Positions 44,999-54,717 are shown, numbered from the stretch's first letter. The stretch is DNA of 64,000 bases from Pirellulales bacterium (GCA_022448345.1 JAKVCB010000005.1:29328-93327); one strand, 5' to 3'. Made by a program: numbers and translations. The notes: generated by a model from the sequence alone, not told the origin.

Positions 44999-46822
44999 AT
45001 GACTCAGCCCACCTTGATCCGGAATTTTTCGATTGTAGCTCACATTGATCATGGCAAGAGTACGTTGGCCGATCGTTTGATGGAGCGGACCGGTACCGTG
45101 ACAGTCCGTGAAATGAAGGACCAACTCCTGGACGACATGGAACTGGAGCGACAGCGGGGGATTACCATCAAGGCACGGACGGTATCGATGAATTACGCGC
45201 TGAACGGCTGTACGTACGAACTCAATTTGATCGATACGCCTGGACATGTCGACTTTCAGTATGAGGTTTCTCGTTCGCTTGCGTGCTGTGAAGGGGCCGT
45301 GTTGTTGGTAGACGCGTTTCAAGGGGTTGAAGCTCAAACAATGGCCAATGCCTATGGCGCCATCGAACATGAGCTGGTCGTGGTACCCGTGCTGAATAAG
45401 ATCGATTTGACACATGCCCGACCGGATGAAGTTCGTGAAGAGATGGAACAAACATTAGGAATCGATCCGGATGAGGTGTTGAGTTGTAGTGGGAAAACGG
45501 GGTTGGGTGCGAAAGAGTTGCTGGAGGCGATCATCGATCGTGTGCCACCCCCGACAGGTGACCCCAAGGCAACCCTGCAGGCGATGGTTTTCGACAGCGT
45601 GTATGACGAATATCGTGGCGCGGTGACCTATGTTCGCATCATGCAGGGAACCGTCTGCAAAGGGCAAAAAATCAAGTTCCTGCAGGCTGGCACCGTGCAT
45701 GAAGTAGTGGAGCTTGGCCAGTTCGCTCCACAACGCAAGGCATGCGACAATCTGGGTGCCGGTCAGGTGGGCTATTTGATCTGCAACATCAAGTCGCTGG
45801 GCCAGGTTCACATTGGCGACACAGTGAGCACGGCCAATGATAATCCCGCCAGCGCGTTGCCCGGATATCAGGAGCCAAAGCGGATGGTATTTTGCGGGCT
45901 CTACCCTTCCGATGGCCAGGATTTTGAGCAGCTGCGAGAGGCACTTGCCAAGCTTGCGATCAATGATCCCAGTTTTGAGTTTGAACCCGAAACGAGTGAT
46001 GCACTCGGTTTTGGTTTTCGCTGTGGATTTCTGGGGTTGCTACACATGGAAATTGTGCAGCAGCGTCTTGAACAGGAGGCAAATATTGACCTGGTGCAAA
46101 CGGCACCCAACGTAACGTACGAAATTACGACGACCACTGGCGAACAACTTGAGGTTCACACTCCACAGCGAATCCCCGATCTGGGGGATATTGAAGAATT
46201 TCGCCAGCCCATTGTGCGGGTAAACTTTGTACTGCCGACTGAATACATTGGTGGTGTGATGAAGATTTGCACGGATCGTCGAGGTACGTATGTGCGAACC
46301 GAATATCTCTCACCCACGCGGGCCATGGTGGTTTACGATCTGGCCTTAGCCGAAGTCATTTACGACATGCACGACCGGCTGAAAAGCATGACCCGCGGCT
46401 ATGGAACGATGGATTACGAACTCAAGGATTATGAGGCAGGTGACCTGGTGCGACTGGATATCCTGGTCAAGGGTGACCGTGTGGACGCGCTCTCGATCGT
46501 TTGTGATCGCCGCGACGCAGAAGTTCGCGGCCGCGCCGTCATCAAAAAACTCAAGAAAGAAATTCCCCGTCACATGTTTGAGGTTCCTTTGCAGGCAGCG
46601 GTTGGCAGTCGGGTTATTGCCCGAGAAACCATTTCGGCCATGCGGAAAAATGTGACTGCGAAATGTTATGGAGGCGATATCAGCCGCAAGCGCAAGCTTT
46701 GGGAAAAGCAAAAGGAAGGTAAGAAGCGGATGAAGTCGATCGGGCAAGTCGACATCCCGCAAAAAGCCTTCCTGGCCGTCCTCGAAACGGGAGAGGAAGA
46801 AGGTAAGAAAAAGCAGGGATGA
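44999..46822 (+). CDS. lepA: Translation elongation factor 4 (LepA)
   Basis: LepA is a ribosome-bound GTPase that acts in translation initiation or back-translocation. The 607-residue length is standard. It has the P-loop AHIDHGKSTLADRLM, switch regions RERQRGITIK-like ELERQRGITIKARTVS, LIDTPGHVDFQYEVSRSL, and NKID in PVLNKIDLTHARPDEV. The LepA-specific C-terminal domain includes GGDISRKRKLWEKQKEGKKR and GQVDIPQKAFLAVL. Unlike E. coli it is not next to lepB, but two signal peptidase genes lie 1.7 kb downstream. Confidence 0.98.
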   Translation: MTQPTLIRNFSIVAHIDHGKSTLADRLMERTGTVTVREMKDQLLDDMELERQRGITIKARTVSMNYALNGCTYELNLIDTPGHVDFQYEVSRSLACCEGAVLLVDAFQGVEAQTMANAYGAIEHELVVVPVLNKIDLTHARPDEVREEMEQTLGIDPDEVLSCSGKTGLGAKELLEAIIDRVPPPTGDPKATLQAMVFDSVYDEYRGAVTYVRIMQGTVCKGQKIKFLQAGTVHEVVELGQFAPQRKACDNLGAGQVGYLICNIKSLGQVHIGDTVSTANDNPASALPGYQEPKRMVFCGLYPSDGQDFEQLREALAKLAINDPSFEFEPETSDALGFGFRCGFLGLLHMEIVQQRLEQEANIDLVQTAPNVTYEITTTTGEQLEVHTPQRIPDLGDIEEFRQPIVRVNFVLPTEYIGGVMKICTDRRGTYVRTEYLSPTRAMVVYDLALAEVIYDMHDRLKSMTRGYGTMDYELKDYEAGDLVRLDILVKGDRVDALSIVCDRRDAEVRGRAVIKKLKKEIPRHMFEVPLQAAVGSRVIARETISAMRKNVTAKCYGGDISRKRKLWEKQKEGKKRMKSIGQVDIPQKAFLAVLETGEEEGKKKQG

Positions 46823-47104
46823 GTGTGACGGCCACGCAAGTCACCACGAATAGCTGGCGTCCTGCGGCCCACACGGTGGTTCCTCCAGAGGTGGCCTCCA
46901 CCGGTCCGCTGCAGAGTCACTAAGAGGCCATTGTGGAGTTTTCTTGCAGAGGCAACGCTCAGTTCCCCCGGCAGTAACTTCAGAGACGTGGTTTCTCGAC
47001 CTTGTGCTCTAAAGCTTTCCTGCCAGGTCCGGCAAACAGGGATCCGAGAGTCTTATCCTGAAAGCTGCGGTGCTTCGGCGGTTCTCACCCATTGGCTCAG
47101 CTGT

Positions 47105-47341
47105 CTAAGGTGTGTAGGCACCAACGCCTAGCGGAGTTCCATAGGTTACAGGGGCCGAACCGTAGGACACTCCTCCTTCTGAGCAACAAGGGCCGCAGGC
47201 TGGTCCACAGGCTGGGGCATACTGGGTGACGACGGGCGTGCAGACTGGTTCTGGTTCCGGGCACATCCAGCTGCAACATCCGCAACCACTAAAACCAATC
47301 ATTGCCGTAACTGCAACCGCTAAGATGACGATCCTTTTCAT
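47105..47341 (-). CDS. Small Cys-rich lipoprotein
   Basis: The 78-residue product has a lipoprotein signal: MKRIVILAVAVTAMIGFSGC, with the lipobox FSGC at the end. The mature peptide is Cys/Pro-rich (CGCCSWMCPEPEPVCTP, and PACGPACGPCC) and ends GSAPVTYGTPLGVGAYTP. The frame continues upstream to 47374, but MKRIVIL gives a normal lipoprotein N-terminus. I recognise similar short Cys-rich lipoproteins in planctomycetes but no named family. A structural role cross-linked by disulfides is conceivable. Confidence 0.65.
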   Translation of the reverse strand: MKRIVILAVAVTAMIGFSGCGCCSWMCPEPEPVCTPVVTQYAPACGPACGPCCSEGGVSYGSAPVTYGTPLGVGAYTP

Positions 47342-47771
47342 CGGTCCTGGGTCCCAGGGGATGGGACTCTCCATGGGTGGGAGGTGTGGGCAGACGAGCT
47401 GGGAGGTGAGAAACTACGCCTGCAGGTGGGTACTAAACAAAAGACCGCTCAACCATACCTGCCATGCAATGATGTGCAAACGCAACAGTTGAGTTTTGAC
47501 CATATTTGCCGAGCACGACAGTGTTAGAACCCGCGCAAACGGTGCAATTGGGATGACGATTTTTATTGGGGAAGTGGCCAATGGGTTCGTTGTTACAAAC
47601 CAAAACCCTGAAATTTAATTCAAGGTGACATCACTGATTTATGCACCCATGTCTTGCGCAAAGAGCCAATTTGTGGTGTAGGTTTGGCTGTAAAAAAATG
47701 ACCATGGCATTGGAGGCGAACGGATTTTCCCTGTCTTTACGCGTTGGACGCGGCCGCACTTGGAGTCTCAC
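47342..47771. other. Spacer without a recognisable gene
   Basis: This 430-base spacer lies between two divergently transcribed small exported proteins. No open frame with a ribosome site or recognisable domain is present, and no RNA gene was identified. It should contain both promoters. Confidence 0.45.
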
Positions 47772-48161
47772 ATGAAGTTTTTTCTCCCCCTCTCGGTTCT
47801 GATTGCGATCGCCCTGACGCATTCATTGTTAGCCAACCAGGAGTTTGTTGTGCCTGATGAGGCGATTCCTCACCAAGGTGTCACTGCAGCTGAAGCGGAG
47901 AGTTATATCATGGAGTCCGAAACCAGTGCCGTGACAACCTCTCAAAATGGAGGTTCCCAGCGCAAAGTTTATCGTTATGTCGACAGCCGGCGTTGTATGC
48001 GGCAATATCCCTATTCGAGCTATGGGCCAAGAGGTATCGATCATTACTACATGCCATCCATGCCCTATTATGACCCCCAGTATGGCTACAATTCTTTTCG
48101 ACCACTGCATCCTCGGCGGCGGTGTCGTAACAGCCGCGGATACAACGGCTGGGATAATTGA
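47772..48161 (+). CDS. Small exported Tyr/Arg-rich protein
   Basis: The 129-residue product has a signal peptide (MKFFLPLSVLIAIALTHSLL, cleavage near LAN-QEF). The mature part has a Tyr/Pro/Arg-rich C-terminus: CMRQYPYSSYGPRGIDHYYM, then DPQYGYNSFRPLHPRRRC. Such sequence suggests a structural or wall-associated peptide. The ATG at 47772 is chosen over the TTG at 47760 because it gives a clean signal peptide. No family recognised. Confidence 0.6.
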   Translation: MKFFLPLSVLIAIALTHSLLANQEFVVPDEAIPHQGVTAAEAESYIMESETSAVTTSQNGGSQRKVYRYVDSRRCMRQYPYSSYGPRGIDHYYMPSMPYYDPQYGYNSFRPLHPRRRCRNSRGYNGWDN

Positions 48162-48531
48162 GCGGCACTCCCCACCCGCCAAAGTGTACGAGCAATAGGT
48201 TACCTTCGGTTGGACTTAAACCAGCCGTGTTTGCCACTGCCTTGTGGTAGTTTGTTGACCACTCGGATACCGCGTTACCATCATTCTACCGAGCCGGGCC
48301 TCAGCGGTTGTCACCATTGCTGGTATGGTAAAGAATGGGGCCAGAGATTGGTCGGCCCGCACGGGGTGTTGCAGTCACTCATCCTGGCCTGCCAGGCTGG
48401 CCTTCCGGTTCGGTGCAACGAGTAGTCCGGTTGTGGATGTTGTCTGGCGGTCCTCGCAATGCAAACAGTTCTTCCAGCCGGTCGATGCAACCAGCAGGCA
48501 ATCACTCCACGCGGATGATGCATACTTAGCG
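48162..48531. other. Leader region of the first signal peptidase gene
   Basis: The signal peptidase frame stays open upstream from the chosen start at 48532 to 48325, but this part lacks hydrophobic or conserved features and has no ribosome site. The rest of the 370 bases shows nothing recognisable. A longer N-terminus for the peptidase cannot be excluded. Confidence 0.4.
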
Positions 48532-49119
48532 ATGAATAATCGTCGGCAGGGAACATTTCGAAGTCTGCTCCACGCCATGGTTGGGGGTGTCGTGCTTGCC
48601 CTGTTCCTGCATACCTGGGCGGTGATGGGGCTTGTATTTCCGGTCGCAATTCATGGTGACTCGATGGAGCCGACCCTTCCCCGTGGGAGTCGCGTAATCG
48701 TGGACCGTGCTGCGTATCTTTGGCACAAACCGCAGCGGTGGGACGTGGTCGTTTTCCGCTGTCCAACCAAGGCAAACGAGTTGTGTGTCAAACGGATCGT
48801 TGGCTTGCCTGGCGAAACAGTTTCACTTGCTGGTGGACACATCCAGGTCGATGGAGAATCACTTTGCGGAAATGTCCAGCACGAATTGAGATATCAGGAT
48901 TTGGTCGCATTCAGAGCCCGCCACGGGAATTTTTCCCCGCAAGATGTCAAATGGCAGTTGGGCGAAAGCGAATATTTCGTCTTGGGTGATCACAGTTCAG
49001 TTTCGGAGGATAGCCGAAGCTGGTGGCATGGTCCCAGTCTTCCAGCCGCCTTGTTGGTGGGTAAGGTATTAGGAGTCCGGCGCACAGGCAGGGAAGTTCC
49101 AGGCGAGCCGACATATTGA
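48532..49119 (+). CDS. lepB: Signal peptidase I (short form)
   Basis: The 195-residue product has one N-terminal membrane helix (LLHAMVGGVVLALFLHTWAV) followed by the S26 catalytic motifs: IHGDSMEPTLPRGSRVIV with catalytic Ser (S44), QRWDVVVFRCPTK, and ELCVKRIVGLPGETV with general-base Lys (K87). Box E reads YFVLGDHSSVSEDSR, where the usual MGDN is LGDH. It removes signal peptides at the outer face of the membrane. A second, much larger signal peptidase gene follows 149 bases later. Confidence 0.88.
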   Translation: MNNRRQGTFRSLLHAMVGGVVLALFLHTWAVMGLVFPVAIHGDSMEPTLPRGSRVIVDRAAYLWHKPQRWDVVVFRCPTKANELCVKRIVGLPGETVSLAGGHIQVDGESLCGNVQHELRYQDLVAFRARHGNFSPQDVKWQLGESEYFVLGDHSSVSEDSRSWWHGPSLPAALLVGKVLGVRRTGREVPGEPTY

Positions 49120-49268
49120 AGCCATTGGAAATCGGTTATATTTGTCCACCAGTCTGCGAATAATTCCACAGGCCGACCTTTTAATCCCGATTTGTAACGG
49201 GATTAGGTCACCCAAGCAAAGTTTTACATAAATAGCATTCCTCTTTTTGCACAATCGAGCTGAAAGCC

Positions 49269-51161
49269 ATGGCCAAACGCAAGAACCAACACCACCGCGC
49301 ACAAGCGGTGCCCAAGCTTCCCAGCCAAACGGAACGGCCTGCCAAAACCAAGAACCCGCAAGCGTTTCGTGAGACGGTTGAGTCAATTGTGATTGCGTTT
49401 GTACTGGCTTTTCTGTTCCGTACTTTTGAGGCCGAAGCTTTTGTCATTCCGACCGGGTCCATGGCCCCCACTCTTATGGGTCGACACAAAGATGTCTTTT
49501 GTACCGACTGTGGTCAGCGGTTTCAGGTGAATGCCAGTGGCGAGGATAAGGACACGGTTTTAGCCTTGTTGCAGAACAGACAGATTCGCTCATCTGGGGA
49601 GGCAAAGTGTGTTGCAGGCAAGTGCCCTGAGTGTCGATACAACATGCCGATGCAGCCCAACCTGCCTCACGATCTGCGCCAAGATTCGCTGACCCAACCC
49701 ATCGAGAAGCAAGCTTCCTACAATGGCGATCGGATCCTGGTCAACAAGTATATTTACGCGTTTTCTGAACCGGAGCGGTGGGATGTCGTGGTCTTTAAAT
49801 ATCCCGGCAATGGACAGATGAACTATATCAAGCGTTTGGTTGGTTTGCCTGAGGAAACGTTACGTATCTACCAAGGGGATTTATTAATTGGTCCGGAAAA
49901 TGCGACTCGTGACGCGGAGTTTGTGATCGAGCACAAGCCTCCGGAAAAAGTGCAGGCCATGCGACAATTTGTCCATAGCACCAATGACGATCCAGCTGTT
50001 TTGTACGATCTTGGATGGCCTTTGCGGTGGAGTATTTGGCCGGAGGAGGAAGCGCAATCGAGCGCATGGAACATTGAGCGTGAGGCCGATGGCGAGACGG
50101 TTAGGCAACGATTCATTGCCAACCCGACGAATACCAAGACAAGTTGGATTCGGTATCAGCACTTTGTCCCCACTTATGCTGCGTGGCAACGCGCTCTGGA
50201 TTTACAACGGAATGGCGGAAAGTTTTCAGCAACCAACGACCCGGATGTGCGGCCGCAGCTGATCACCGATTTCAACAGTTACAACACGACAGTTCATTAT
50301 TGGGAAGCAAGAAATAATAACAGTTTGCAGCCGAATCCCAGGCATTTTGATTACCATTGGGTCGGTGATCTGTTAATCGAAGCAAATGTCGATATCAAGG
50401 CACCGCAGGGTGAACTCATTCTTGATCTGGTTGAAGCAGGGCAACATTTTAGCTGTCAGATTGATCTTTCCAGTGGCATTGCGACACTGGCGATTGAGGG
50501 GCAGGCTGATTTTTCGCCCCAGGCTAGTACTCAACTCAAAGGGACTGGGAAACACAAGCTTCTGTTTGCGAATGTCGACGACCAATTGCTGCTCTGGATT
50601 GATCAGAAGCTGGTGCAATTCGATGCCAGTTCTCAGTACGATGCAGATGCTGTTTTTGGTAACCGGCGCGAAATGCGGCCACAGACCAGCGCCAACGATC
50701 CCGGGGATCTTGCACCCGCGGGTGTTGGCGTCGTTGATGCAGACCTCGAAATCACACACCTCGAATTGTCACGAGATATTTACTACATCGCTTCTAGTCA
50801 TCGCTACAGTAGCGCACAGGTGACCGATGCGCCTGAGATGGAGTCCTACAATCGCAGCCAATATCTCCACGACCCCTCGACCTGGGATGTCTTTCTCAAA
50901 CGCAGATCTGTCGATTTCCCACTTGGCAAGGACCAGTTCTTCGTGATGGGGGATAACAGTTCCGAGAGCCTCGATGCCCGGCTTTGGCGAGGGGGGAATG
51001 CTCGCAACTCTGGGCACCCTGGGGGATCCTATCTGGAACGAAGACTTCTGATCGGCAAGGCCTTGTGTGTTTATTGGCCCCATTCCTGGAACCGGATTCC
51101 GGGCACTCGGATCCCATTTCCGCTGTTTCCGAACTTTAGAGACATGCGGCTGGTGCGTTGA
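49269..51161 (+). CDS. Signal peptidase I with zinc-ribbon and large beta-rich insertions
   Basis: The 630-residue product keeps the S26 core: membrane helix TVESIVIAFVLAFLFRTFEA, catalytic Ser in VIPTGSMAPTLMG (S64), ERWDVVVFKYPGN, catalytic Lys in NYIKRLVGLPEETL (K189) and FFVMGDNSSESLDARLW. Between Ser and Lys is an insert with CTDC (78-81) and CPEC (119-122), a zinc ribbon. After the Lys comes a roughly 350-residue insert that includes a beta-sandwich-like part (GDLLIEANVDIKAPQGELIL, LDLVEAGQHFSCQIDLSSGI, KHKLLFANVDDQLLLWID). Normal family length is 200-330. It could be specialised for exported planctomycete proteins. Confidence 0.9.
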   Translation: MAKRKNQHHRAQAVPKLPSQTERPAKTKNPQAFRETVESIVIAFVLAFLFRTFEAEAFVIPTGSMAPTLMGRHKDVFCTDCGQRFQVNASGEDKDTVLALLQNRQIRSSGEAKCVAGKCPECRYNMPMQPNLPHDLRQDSLTQPIEKQASYNGDRILVNKYIYAFSEPERWDVVVFKYPGNGQMNYIKRLVGLPEETLRIYQGDLLIGPENATRDAEFVIEHKPPEKVQAMRQFVHSTNDDPAVLYDLGWPLRWSIWPEEEAQSSAWNIEREADGETVRQRFIANPTNTKTSWIRYQHFVPTYAAWQRALDLQRNGGKFSATNDPDVRPQLITDFNSYNTTVHYWEARNNNSLQPNPRHFDYHWVGDLLIEANVDIKAPQGELILDLVEAGQHFSCQIDLSSGIATLAIEGQADFSPQASTQLKGTGKHKLLFANVDDQLLLWIDQKLVQFDASSQYDADAVFGNRREMRPQTSANDPGDLAPAGVGVVDADLEITHLELSRDIYYIASSHRYSSAQVTDAPEMESYNRSQYLHDPSTWDVFLKRRSVDFPLGKDQFFVMGDNSSESLDARLWRGGNARNSGHPGGSYLERRLLIGKALCVYWPHSWNRIPGTRIPFPLFPNFRDMRLVR

Positions 51162-51332
51162 ACGCTACCGCGACTCAGCTATCACTCTTGGTGGACAAGA
51201 GACCTGTTGGCCAGTTTCCCCGGAGAGATTACCATCCACGGGTTAAGGCGACGGCTAAGGGAAGCTGCCGATGGTCGTAAGAGGTGGAATGCTGCTGATT
51301 GCATGTTATGAATGCATGTCGTGGAGGAGAAA

Positions 51333-52073
51333 ATGGCCCTGCTTGAAGTTTCCGGACTTGTCAAAACATATGGTCGTCGTCGCGTCGTCGATGGTGTCGA
51401 TTTCGAAGTTTATGCCGGGGAGATAGTAGGCCTCTTGGGCCCCAACGGTGCGGGAAAAACGACTTCGTTTCGGATGACCTGTGGAATGGTTGATCCTGAC
51501 GCTGGTCAAGTGCGACTCGGGGACCAGGATGTCACGAATTGGCCCATGTTTCGGCGTTGTCGGGACGGTGGTATGGGATACCTGGCACAGGAGTCCAGCG
51601 TATTCCGTAAGCTCTCTGTACAAAATAATCTGCTTGCGGTGATGGAAATGCTGGGTATCAAGCGACGTGCTCGATACCGTCGGTGTGAAGAATTGATGGA
51701 ACAGTTTGGCATCACGAAATTGCGGCGGAGCCGAGCAATATCGCTCTCTGGTGGTGAACGCAGGAGACTTGAAATTGCTCGCGCGCTCGTTTCGAACCCT
51801 AAAATTATCCTGCTCGATGAGCCCTTTACCGGGATTGATCCGGTCACGATCGATAACATCCAAGCCATTATCCGCGATTTGCAGAAACAGGGAATTTCGA
51901 TTCTAATTACGGACCATCAGGTTCGAGAAACGCTTGAAATTACCGACCGCAGCTACGTGATGCGAAATGGACAGGTGTTGTGCCACGGCCAACCACGCGA
52001 TGTGCTCAAAAATCCTGAAGCCCGCCGCTATTATTTTGGGGAGGATATGGATTTAGGATTGGGGGCTGCTTAG
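51333..52073 (+). CDS. lptB: LPS export ABC transporter ATP-binding protein
   Basis: LptB powers extraction of lipopolysaccharide from the inner membrane with LptFG. The 246-residue product has Walker A GPNGAGKTT (36-44), Q-loop YLAQESSVFRKLSV, signature SLSGGERRRLEIARAL (137-152), Walker B IILLDEPFTGID and switch His ITDHQVRE. The Q-loop context and GGMGYLAQESSVFRKL are LptB-typical. GGAGGAGAAA immediately precedes the ATG at 51333, which is better than the upstream ATG at 51312. It heads a run of envelope genes. Confidence 0.92.
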   Translation: MALLEVSGLVKTYGRRRVVDGVDFEVYAGEIVGLLGPNGAGKTTSFRMTCGMVDPDAGQVRLGDQDVTNWPMFRRCRDGGMGYLAQESSVFRKLSVQNNLLAVMEMLGIKRRARYRRCEELMEQFGITKLRRSRAISLSGGERRRLEIARALVSNPKIILLDEPFTGIDPVTIDNIQAIIRDLQKQGISILITDHQVRETLEITDRSYVMRNGQVLCHGQPRDVLKNPEARRYYFGEDMDLGLGAA

Positions 52074-52166
52074 TCGCGCACTCCAGTCCACCGGATGAGG
52101 GCCTATTTCAAGGAATCATTTTGTGCAAGATTCGGTCTATGTTGTAACCTCGGCGGAGAGTTTGTC

Positions 52167-52544
52167 GTGCTGATCTTTGCTACCCAACATTGGCCAGATT
52201 CTTTGGACCTGCTGATAACTACGCTTTGGCTTGCCATCGTTATCGGTGTGCCTTTCACGGGTTACCTGTTGATGGTTGTCGATTACCGTAGGTATCTGCG
52301 ATCGTTACGACGGACAATGGTGTTTGTTGGAGGTTATCTTCCCGTATTACCCGAATGGGTTCTCCAAGATACACCCTATTGTTTTTACGTGTTAAACCTC
52401 TCATTACCCTGCTCTGCTGAGGATGTGCTAGCAGCTTATCGTGGTAAAGTGAAGTCGATGCACCCAGACCGTGGTGGTGACCGTAAAGCGTTTCTGGTTC
52501 TCCAGCGTCATTTCGAGCAAGCAATGGCTTTCGTAGAAAAATAG
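52167..52544 (+). CDS. Membrane-anchored J-domain-like protein
   Basis: The product is about 125 residues from a GTG with GGAGAG upstream. An ATG at 52095 would add 24 residues without hydrophobic character. A membrane helix (LLITTLWLAIVIGVPFTGYL) is followed by a C-terminal J-domain-like segment, LPCSAEDVLAAYRGKVKSMH followed by PDRGGDRKAFLVLQRHFEQA, which contains the HPD triad required to stimulate DnaK ATPase. It lies between lptB and lpxD on the same strand. A role recruiting Hsp70 to envelope assembly is inference only. Confidence 0.72.
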   Translation: MLIFATQHWPDSLDLLITTLWLAIVIGVPFTGYLLMVVDYRRYLRSLRRTMVFVGGYLPVLPEWVLQDTPYCFYVLNLSLPCSAEDVLAAYRGKVKSMHPDRGGDRKAFLVLQRHFEQAMAFVEK

Positions 52545-52756
52545 AAGTTTCGCAAGGGTCAGGGAATAAATTCACGGCCTATTCACCACGGCTTGTCAAA
52601 GCTAGCAGGAGTGCCCTCTGGCTGACCTTGCTTGCAGCCAATGCTCACCGTAATATCCATCCGCGTCAGGTGTCAGGATGGGTCGAATCGCCGGGTTTTC
52701 CAAGGCGAGACCAATGCGCATCTGGTTCAGGCTCTTTTGGAAAGGACACCCGCGAT

Positions 52757-53827
52757 ATGGACAGCCCGGATGGAGTTCTACTTTCAAAGCTTGCTGAACT
52801 TGTGGGAGGGAGTGCAACGGGTGATCAAAAAGTGCTCATCACCGGTGCAGCCCCGATCGGAGATATTCTTGCAGGCCAGATAACTTTTGTCGACGATCCC
52901 CAAAGGCTTAAACAACTTGTTGATACAGCCGCAGTGGCTGTTGTTGTTCCGTCTGGCGTCACCTGTGAGAGACTTCCTTCGATTGAGGTCGAGGATGTCC
53001 ATGCAGCTTTCACCCGGATTGTTGAGTATTTCCGACCTGCCTGTCAGGAGAAGCAAACCGAGATCAATCCATTGGCTGTGATTAGCCCAACTGCCACCTT
53101 GGGTGACCATGTCGATGTGCACCCAGGCGTCACCATTGGGGAGGGTGTGTTGATTGGTGACAACTGCCGCGTGCTGGCGGGGGCCCAGTTGTTGTCGGGT
53201 TGCTGTTTGGGTGAAGGTGTAATTATCGGTCCTAATGTCGTTCTGTATGAGAATACCATGGTTGGTGCCCGGTCAAGGATCCATGCCGGGACGGTTATTG
53301 GAACGCACGGATTCGGTTATCGGCAGGTCGATGGTCGACATGTTCCCACCGCCCAACTTGGTCATGTCGCCATTGGGGAGGATGTGGAGATTGGCGCCAA
53401 TGTGACTGTGGACCGGGGGACCTACGGCACAACCCGCATTGGTGATGGCACGAAAATTGATAACCTGGTACAGATTGCCCACAATTGCAAAATTGGACGG
53501 CATAATCTGATTTGTTCCCAGGTTGGAATTGCTGGGAGCACGACCACCGGAGACTATGTTGTGGTGGGTGGACAAGCCGGGATTCGCGATCACGTTCACG
53601 TGGGAACGGGCGCGATTTTGAGCGCCATGGCGGGCATTTCAAACGACGTCGCTGCTGGCGCTGAGATGATGGGGATTCCCGCTACGACAGCGCGCGAGCA
53701 AAGAAAAAAACAAGCGGCTCTTGCCAAGCTGCCTGCCATGCGGAAAGAATTCAAAACCATTTGCCGCAGCCTCTCCCGGTTAGAGAGTGATGGCGCGCCA
53801 AACAGCAGCGTGAAAAAGGTGGCATGA
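52757..53827 (+). CDS. lpxD: UDP-3-O-acylglucosamine N-acyltransferase
   Basis: LpxD adds the second acyl chain in lipid A synthesis. The 356-residue product has the uridine-binding N-terminal domain (TGAAPIGDILAGQITFVDDP) and a left-handed beta helix of hexapeptide repeats (about 100-300). The helix includes HAGTVIGTHGFGYRQVDGRH, TVDRGTYGTTRIGDGTKIDN and LVQIAHNCKIGRHNLICSQV with the catalytic His. A C-terminal helical extension follows. AAGGA lies 11 bases before the ATG at 52757. It overlaps the next gene by four bases (ATGA). Confidence 0.95.
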   Translation: MDSPDGVLLSKLAELVGGSATGDQKVLITGAAPIGDILAGQITFVDDPQRLKQLVDTAAVAVVVPSGVTCERLPSIEVEDVHAAFTRIVEYFRPACQEKQTEINPLAVISPTATLGDHVDVHPGVTIGEGVLIGDNCRVLAGAQLLSGCCLGEGVIIGPNVVLYENTMVGARSRIHAGTVIGTHGFGYRQVDGRHVPTAQLGHVAIGEDVEIGANVTVDRGTYGTTRIGDGTKIDNLVQIAHNCKIGRHNLICSQVGIAGSTTTGDYVVVGGQAGIRDHVHVGTGAILSAMAGISNDVAAGAEMMGIPATTAREQRKKQAALAKLPAMRKEFKTICRSLSRLESDGAPNSSVKKVA

Positions 53828-54717
53828 CTCAGGTTCGCATCCAACAAGGTTCCGCAACTCCGATTGGGCTGGTTGCAGCGTGGGGTCGGTTTCCCATCCT
53901 GGTAGCCGAAGCACTTAAACGAAATGGCTACCGTGTTTGCTGCCTGGCTGTCAAATACCACGCGGATCCAGCCCTGAGAGAAATCTGCGATGACTTTCAC
54001 TGGGTGGGGATGGCGCGCCTTGGTGAAGCAACTCGCTGGTTTCGGAAACGTGGCGTGAAGCAGGCAACGATGGCCGGGAAATTCCACAAGGTGTTTCTGT
54101 ATCGTCCCTGGTTGTGGCCACGGTTTATTCCCGATTGGACCACGGTCAAGGTCTTTTGGCCCCACTTCGTTTCTCGCAAAGGTGATCGCAAAGACGATAC
54201 TTTGTTGGGCGTTTTGACAGATGCTTTTGCTCAAAAAGGTGTCGTGTTTCATCCTGCTACCGACTTCGTTCCCGATTTGCTTGTGCCACCTGGAACTGTG
54301 GCTGGTAAGCCTCCCACGCGGGCACAACAGACCGATATCGATTTCGGCTGGAAAGTTGCCAAGGAAATGGGCCGGCTTGACATTGGGCAAAGCATATGTG
54401 TCAAAGAGCGTGCAGTCTTGGCTGTCGAAGCGATCGAGGGTACAGACCTCTGTATCGAGCGTGCGGGTCAACTCTGCCCCCAGGGTAGTTTCGTCGTTGT
54501 CAAGGTGGCCAAGCCACAGCAAGATATGAGGTTTGATGTGCCCACGGTGGGTGTGGGGACTTTGCAAACAATGGTTGCAGCAGGGGCAAGTGTGCTGGCC
54601 ATTGAGGGCGGCCGTACCATTCTCCTCGATGATGCCAAATTTCGCGAGTTTGCGCACAAACACCGTCTCTCGATATTGGCGATACCTGATCGAACCAATG
54701 CTCGTGTTGCGGCGTAA
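53824..54717 (+). CDS. lpxI: UDP-2,3-diacylglucosamine pyrophosphatase LpxI
   Basis: LpxI (DUF1009) hydrolyses UDP-2,3-diacylglucosamine to lipid X, replacing LpxH in many bacteria. The 297-residue product has IGLVAAWGRFPILVAEALKR at the N-terminus and the C-terminal conserved block DIGQSICVKERAVLAVEAIE, followed by GTDLCIERAG and FDVPTVGVGTLQTMVAAGA. AIEGGRTILLDD also matches. Start and stop of lpxD-lpxI overlap as ATGA, so the two are translationally coupled. This gene order, with lptB nearby, shows that the organism makes lipid A. Confidence 0.93.
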   Translation: MTQVRIQQGSATPIGLVAAWGRFPILVAEALKRNGYRVCCLAVKYHADPALREICDDFHWVGMARLGEATRWFRKRGVKQATMAGKFHKVFLYRPWLWPRFIPDWTTVKVFWPHFVSRKGDRKDDTLLGVLTDAFAQKGVVFHPATDFVPDLLVPPGTVAGKPPTRAQQTDIDFGWKVAKEMGRLDIGQSICVKERAVLAVEAIEGTDLCIERAGQLCPQGSFVVVKVAKPQQDMRFDVPTVGVGTLQTMVAAGASVLAIEGGRTILLDDAKFREFAHKHRLSILAIPDRTNARVAA

